Source: Magnolia sinica
Lineage: Eukaryota; Streptophyta; Magnoliopsida; Magnoliales; Magnoliaceae
NCBI RefSeq assembly: GCF_029962835.1
Contig: NC_080573.1
Span: 31,117,001 to 31,181,000, forward strand
Direction: 5' to 3'
DNA: 64,000 bases
A model generated the notes under the pieces. That model worked only from the letters and a program-made list of their open reading frames with translations, was not told the origin of the DNA and did no database searches. The position numbers and the translations under genes are program-made. The number at the start of each line of letters is the position of its first letter. The first letter of the stretch is position 1. Positions 60,487-64,000 of the stretch are shown in pieces.

Positions 60487-61661
60487 TTCCCTCTTTTCTT
60501 TTCGGTTTCCCTCTCTCTCTCTCTTCTTTTTCATTTCGGTATCGAAAACGGAATGGACTGCGTGGTTGTTTCACAGCCACGCACTTAATTTTTTTTTTTT
60601 ATGCGTTCTGCGGTGCACGCTGAACAGTGCACTTGCACTGTTTTGTTACATGGGTACGCTGTAATGTTTATTTTCCATCTAACCTGTTAATTGGGTCACA
60701 CTGACGTGGATGAAGGGAAAACACACATGTCAGCTTGATCTAAAACTTTTTTAGCCCCCAATAAAATTTTAATGGTGGACGTTTAATTATTGTTGTTTCT
60801 TATGGTGCGGTCCACCTGAGCTTTGGATCTGCCTCTTTTCAGGGCTCATGCCCTAAAATTATTTGGCAAAATGGATGGACGGTGTGGATATAACACATTC
60901 ATCACGGTGGGGCCCAAAAAACTTTGACACTTGTGTGTTACACTTCACAATCCGAGTCCCGCCTAATTCGGGCCCTTAAAAAATTGTACACGAGACATGT
61001 ATTAACTTAAAATTTACCAATTAAATTATGAACTGTAGTTGTTAACTCACAATGCCAAAATCAAATTGTTTGAATAGTTTTAATTGTTGATTTGTGGACG
61101 CTTATTTTTTAAAGTAGGGCCTTTTGATTTTTTTCGTGATTCACTATCCAATAAATGTCCACCAATTCATAAGTGGGATAATGCCAATAAATTGCATGAA
61201 TTTGAGGCTGATTTGGGGCATGGATTGGTCCTCCAAGTCAGCCCCAAATTGGCAACGCCATCTACCTGAATTTAATTTCATTTTTTTAAAGAACTATTGG
61301 GAGAAATGATATCAAATTGTTAAGTATATAAATTATATATTTAGAAAATTAAATATATGAATTTTGTAGTCAAATTTAGGTTATCTGGTTCATAAATTCA
61401 TCAGACAGTCCGATACAACTTCTCACCAAAGAGTAGACCGTTATACCGCCATAAACATGTTCCAATTTATAAATGAATGTATATTTGGAATGCTTAGAAT
61501 ATTCCGGATTTAATCCATATTTTTTCATATTTTTTTGGCCAAAAAAAATAAAATTGCACCGTTACGGGCCGTTGCGCCCCTATATCACTATTACACCCTC
61601 GTATCCGTATCGGTATCGGAGGGCACCATTACGCCAACTGATACCGATACAGGATACCTTG
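60193..61661. mobile_element. hAT-like non-autonomous element in copia integrase
   Basis: 1,469 bp with ends CAGGGTGTCTCGTATC and, on the complement, CAAGGTATCCTGTATC. Flanking 8-bp sequences ACTTAAAC (60185-60192) and ACTTCGAC (61662-61669) match at six positions. Both subterminal regions are filled with GTATCG/CGATAC and GTAACGG words. The interior contains a long CTT/CCT/CT tract (60344-60535), producing spurious poly-Ser, poly-Glu and Arg-Glu ORFs on both strands, and a GGACGGTGTGGA...GGTGGGGCCC motif at 60874-60915. No transposase is present. Confidence 0.72.
60344..60535. repeat. CTT/CCT/CT pyrimidine tract
   Basis: Compound microsatellite of about 190 bp on the plus strand including about 18 CT units (60450-60482). 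The ORFs of 162, 101 and 78 residues here are its translations. Confidence 0.9.
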
Positions 61662-62020
61662 ACTTCGACACCTTGGGAAGAGATGGAAGAGTTGGAATTT
61701 TGGGGAGAAGGATGCATAAACAATGCTGCCATTGAATTGCCAAATCTGTAGAATGCACTGCCACACCTACTAGTTCATTCTCCAAGTAGTACATTCCATT
61801 CTTCTCACCACCTCCACCAATTGTCTTGTCTGTCTTGAAGTCCTGAAACACACTACAAGAAGGAAGGAATGATACTGTACTGTTCAAAAACCTTGTTAGT
61901 TTACTTATGTATAATCAACTAAATAGAAAATTGGGTTTATACAGAATGAACGACAAGGGTACTGATGCATTAGGTTGAGTAATACCAACACCAATGACAT
62001 TAGATGACGTACCATCATCT
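61662..62020 (-). pseudogene. Copia GAG-pre-integrase segment
   Basis: Minus-strand translation gives QDFKTDKTIGGGGEKNGMYYLENE (61780-61860) then, after a frame change, LWH..LGHPSPKIPTLPSLPKV, which is the zinc-binding region preceding copia integrase. It continues across the hAT-like insertion into KSEASKLSKHHR at 60190, confirming that the insertion lies within this domain. Confidence 0.75.
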
Positions 62021-63687
62021 AAAGTAACTGACATATTTGATGAAGCATAATCAAAAGAAGAAAAGAAATTGTGGTTACTAGAGATATGGTTGGATGACTT
62101 AGAGTCGATGATCTAAGAGGGGGAAGAAGATGACAAAGGACATACTTTACCTGACTGAAGAAAAGTGGTTGTAGAAGTGGATGCAACATTGTTGGATGTA
62201 AAGCCACTAGAAGAAGATAGAAAACGTGCATATTCGTCCCGTGATAGTGAAACACTAATCTGATCATCATCAGAATTAGATGAAGTAAGAGTAGTGGATT
62301 TACCATCGGAAGAAACGTCCTTAACCATAAAGGCTTGGTTAGTCCTTGGGTGTTTTCCATGAAGATCCTAAAAAAAGTTTATTGTATGATTTATCAGGCC
62401 ACAATGAGTACTTGTATGCTCTCCTCTACCACCACAACTGCCTCTATCTAGTCCTGGGAATCTACCACCTTTGCCACCACGAGAAGGACCACGCTCAACA
62501 TGACCACTACAACCTCCACGAAAGCCAGAATAACCAGATGAACAGGCCAGTGTTGTTTTATCAGATGCATTAACTTAAGTGTCAATTCATTCAGTAGAGA
62601 GACTCTTTGAAGTCTTGGATAAATCCCCGCCACTAGAGAAATGGAAACTCCTCAAAAAATCTGATCCTTTGTCAGTTGATATTCATCGGACAATTCAGAT
62701 AAAAGTTTTACTACATTCATATCTTCCCACTGCTTCTTCGTAAGGGTGATAACTGAGGTAATGGGGTGATATATGGCTAGCTTTTCCCATATTCCAGTCA
62801 ACTTGTGAAATATTCACCAATGAGCTTATTCCCCTTTTGAAAAGAGAAGATTTCCTCATACAACTAATACATCTAAGAAATATTTTGTTTTGAGGAGTAC
62901 ATCTTCTCATAGTGTCCCAAACGTCCTTTGTTGTGTTTAAGAAAACCAAATTAGAACTCACCTCAAACTCCTTACTATTCCATAATTAGGAACGAAACTA
63001 GGCATCCTCACACATCAATTGCCTGTATTCTGGATTAGATTCATTCGCTTAAGATCTATAAGGAACTGATACTTTTCGTGGGCTAAGAGAAACACCACGA
63101 TAGATTTGGCCTACAGAAGGTAATTCTTTCCATTAAACTTCACAAAAGTTATTGATGCATTGAAGGAAAGTCTAAACATTTCCCCAAGAGATGAGGAATT
63201 GACAACTATACTTGGGGCCCATGGATATTCCATAATCTACTTCAACACTAAAAAAAAAAAACGCCAACCTTAGAGGAGATCCACATACAACTTACACTTT
63301 TACAATAAAATAACACAGATTTTTGGCTTGTTATCACCCTAATCCACATCAATACCAACTCACATCGCATATATCTTAACGATAGAGAATATTCTACAAC
63401 AAAACTGCTTCCACATAACTCAACAAACAATCTGTTTTAGCATCACCTCACGAGAGATCAGCAAGCGTCATGATACTTCAGGGCATGTGCACTTCTTTTT
63501 GTGAGCATTCTCTTCTATGTGAGGAAGAACATAGAAAATAACATGTTTTCTGCACAAAATAATGATGAAACGTGCTTCCCTTACCATTCGATCAGTCCCC
63601 TACATGTTTGGAAGGCCCTCAAAAAGCAGATCCATCAACTTAGGTTAGATCGGGAGGAATTACAGGGTCTATACCACTTCTAGGATC
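62021..63687 (-). pseudogene. Copia gag, decayed
   Basis: Minus-strand translation gives LVFLNTTKDVWDTMRRCTPQNK (62900-62961) with the LSYHPYEEAVGRYE block, then a Gly/Arg-rich region and a degraded CCHC knuckle leading to DLHGKHPRTNQAF (62330-62370), as in plant copia gag of the retrotransposon-gag/UBN2 type. A stop precedes DLHGK. Ser-rich sequence continues to 62113 (SRDEYARFLSSSSG). Confidence 0.7.
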
Positions 63688-63699
63688 GCTCTGATACCA
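63688..63699 (-). other. Primer-binding site of the copia element
   Basis: The minus strand reads ATGGTATCAGAGCGA immediately inside the 5' LTR, complementary to the initiator methionine tRNA. Confidence 0.85.
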
Positions 63700-63929
63700 T
63701 GTAAGCTGGTATAGAAAAGAGAAAATAGAAGAAAAGAAGAAAAAAGAAGAGAAGGAGAGAGAAATTAAGAAAAGAGAAGAGAAGAATAGGGCTACACACC
63801 CCCACTCTTTCTCCCTATATGCTTAAGTATTAAAAGCAAAACTGGCAATAAATACCCCTTATACAAAAAACGATATTCCCAACGCATCCCAAGACGTGGG
63901 CAGTAGGCCCATAATCACAACCATTAACA
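63700..63929 (-). repeat. 5' LTR of the copia element
   Basis: 230 bp. On the plus strand it runs TGTAAGCTGGTATAG to CCATTAACA and pairs with 52063-52283. The two copies differ by numerous substitutions and small indels, so this insertion is much older than the chromovirus inside it. Confidence 0.85.
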
Positions 63930-64000
63930 CAAAACAAAACCTCTTATGATCCAAAGGAGCCCAGTTTTGGCACAAATGACTTACAACAGCGGTAGAAAAT

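Larger units (their letters stand above)
52063..63929 (-). mobile_element. Copia retrotransposon with three nested insertions
   Basis: Near-complete minus-strand Ty1/copia element. Both LTRs are present (63700-63929 and 52063-52283), with the PBS TGGTATCAGAGC complement just inside the 5' LTR (63688-63699), gag, integrase, RT and RNase H in copia order, and polypurine GGGGGAG beside the 3' LTR. Removing the chromovirus (54487-59027), the hAT-like element (60193-61661) and the MITE (52328-52753) leaves about 5.4 kb, a normal copia size. Flanks CAGAG (52058-52062) and CAAAA (63930-63934) match at three of five bases. Many stops and frameshifts make it inactive. Confidence 0.85.

Noticed and set aside
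60135..60623. 162-residue Ser-rich plus ORF and Glu/Arg-rich minus ORFs
   Set aside because: Produced by the CTT/CT tract inside the hAT-like element, and the plus ORF crosses that element's left boundary.

Overview
This is plant nuclear DNA. It carries one exon of a plant chromatin gene (MSI1/RBBP4 type) with a canonical GT donor; almost everything else is transposable-element sequence. Ty1/copia, Ty3/gypsy (Tat/Ogre-like and chromovirus), LINE, hAT-like, PIF/Harbinger-like and CACTA-like material is present, with many CT/GA/CTT microsatellites. That density, and an intron longer than 18 kb, indicate a large repeat-rich angiosperm genome. A magnoliid-like tree is my guess, not something the sequence proves. 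No rRNA, tRNA, CRISPR or prokaryotic feature was seen.

Region 1-7.7 kb: a copia-type LTR end (1-936), unassigned AT-rich sequence, a reverse copia-type LTR fragment (about 4.78-5.48 kb), a CACTA-like terminus (5484) and a small MITE (about 6.94-7.18 kb).

Region 7.7-41.66 kb: one decayed Tat/Ogre-like gypsy element on the minus strand (5' LTR 37338-41657, PBS, gag, protease, then RT at 7.7-8.78 kb). It is split between protease and RT by a 25.6-kb block bounded by a 5-bp duplication (AGTAT). That block resolves into six nested LTR units and no internal domain. A1 (+, 8781-34404) contains B1 (-, 11363-33467). B1 contains C (-, 13730-21029, which holds B2, -, 16167-20062) and E (+, 24127-32980, which holds F, +, 28366-31531). 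Five of the six have perfect or near-perfect 5-bp target-site duplications, and several junctions are confirmed by empty sites in sister copies. Two LTR families alternate: X (A1, C, F; 3.2-3.5 kb) and Y (B1, B2, E; 3.9-5.9 kb). Y units carry minisatellite arrays rich in TGGGCC.

Region 41.66-45.15 kb: a possible older gypsy LTR/PBS, two MITEs, then the promoter and 5' UTR of the gene, with a perfect E2F-type site.

Region 45.15-64 kb: MSI1-like exon 1 (45150-45494) and its open-ended first intron. The intron holds a MITE, copia fragments, two LINE 3' ends, and a minus-strand copia element (52063-63929). That copia element has itself taken in a PIF/Harbinger-like MITE, a non-autonomous chromovirus (54487-59027, one fused 501-codon ORF ending in a chromodomain) and an hAT-like element (60193-61661). 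No second MSI1 exon was recognised before the window ends.
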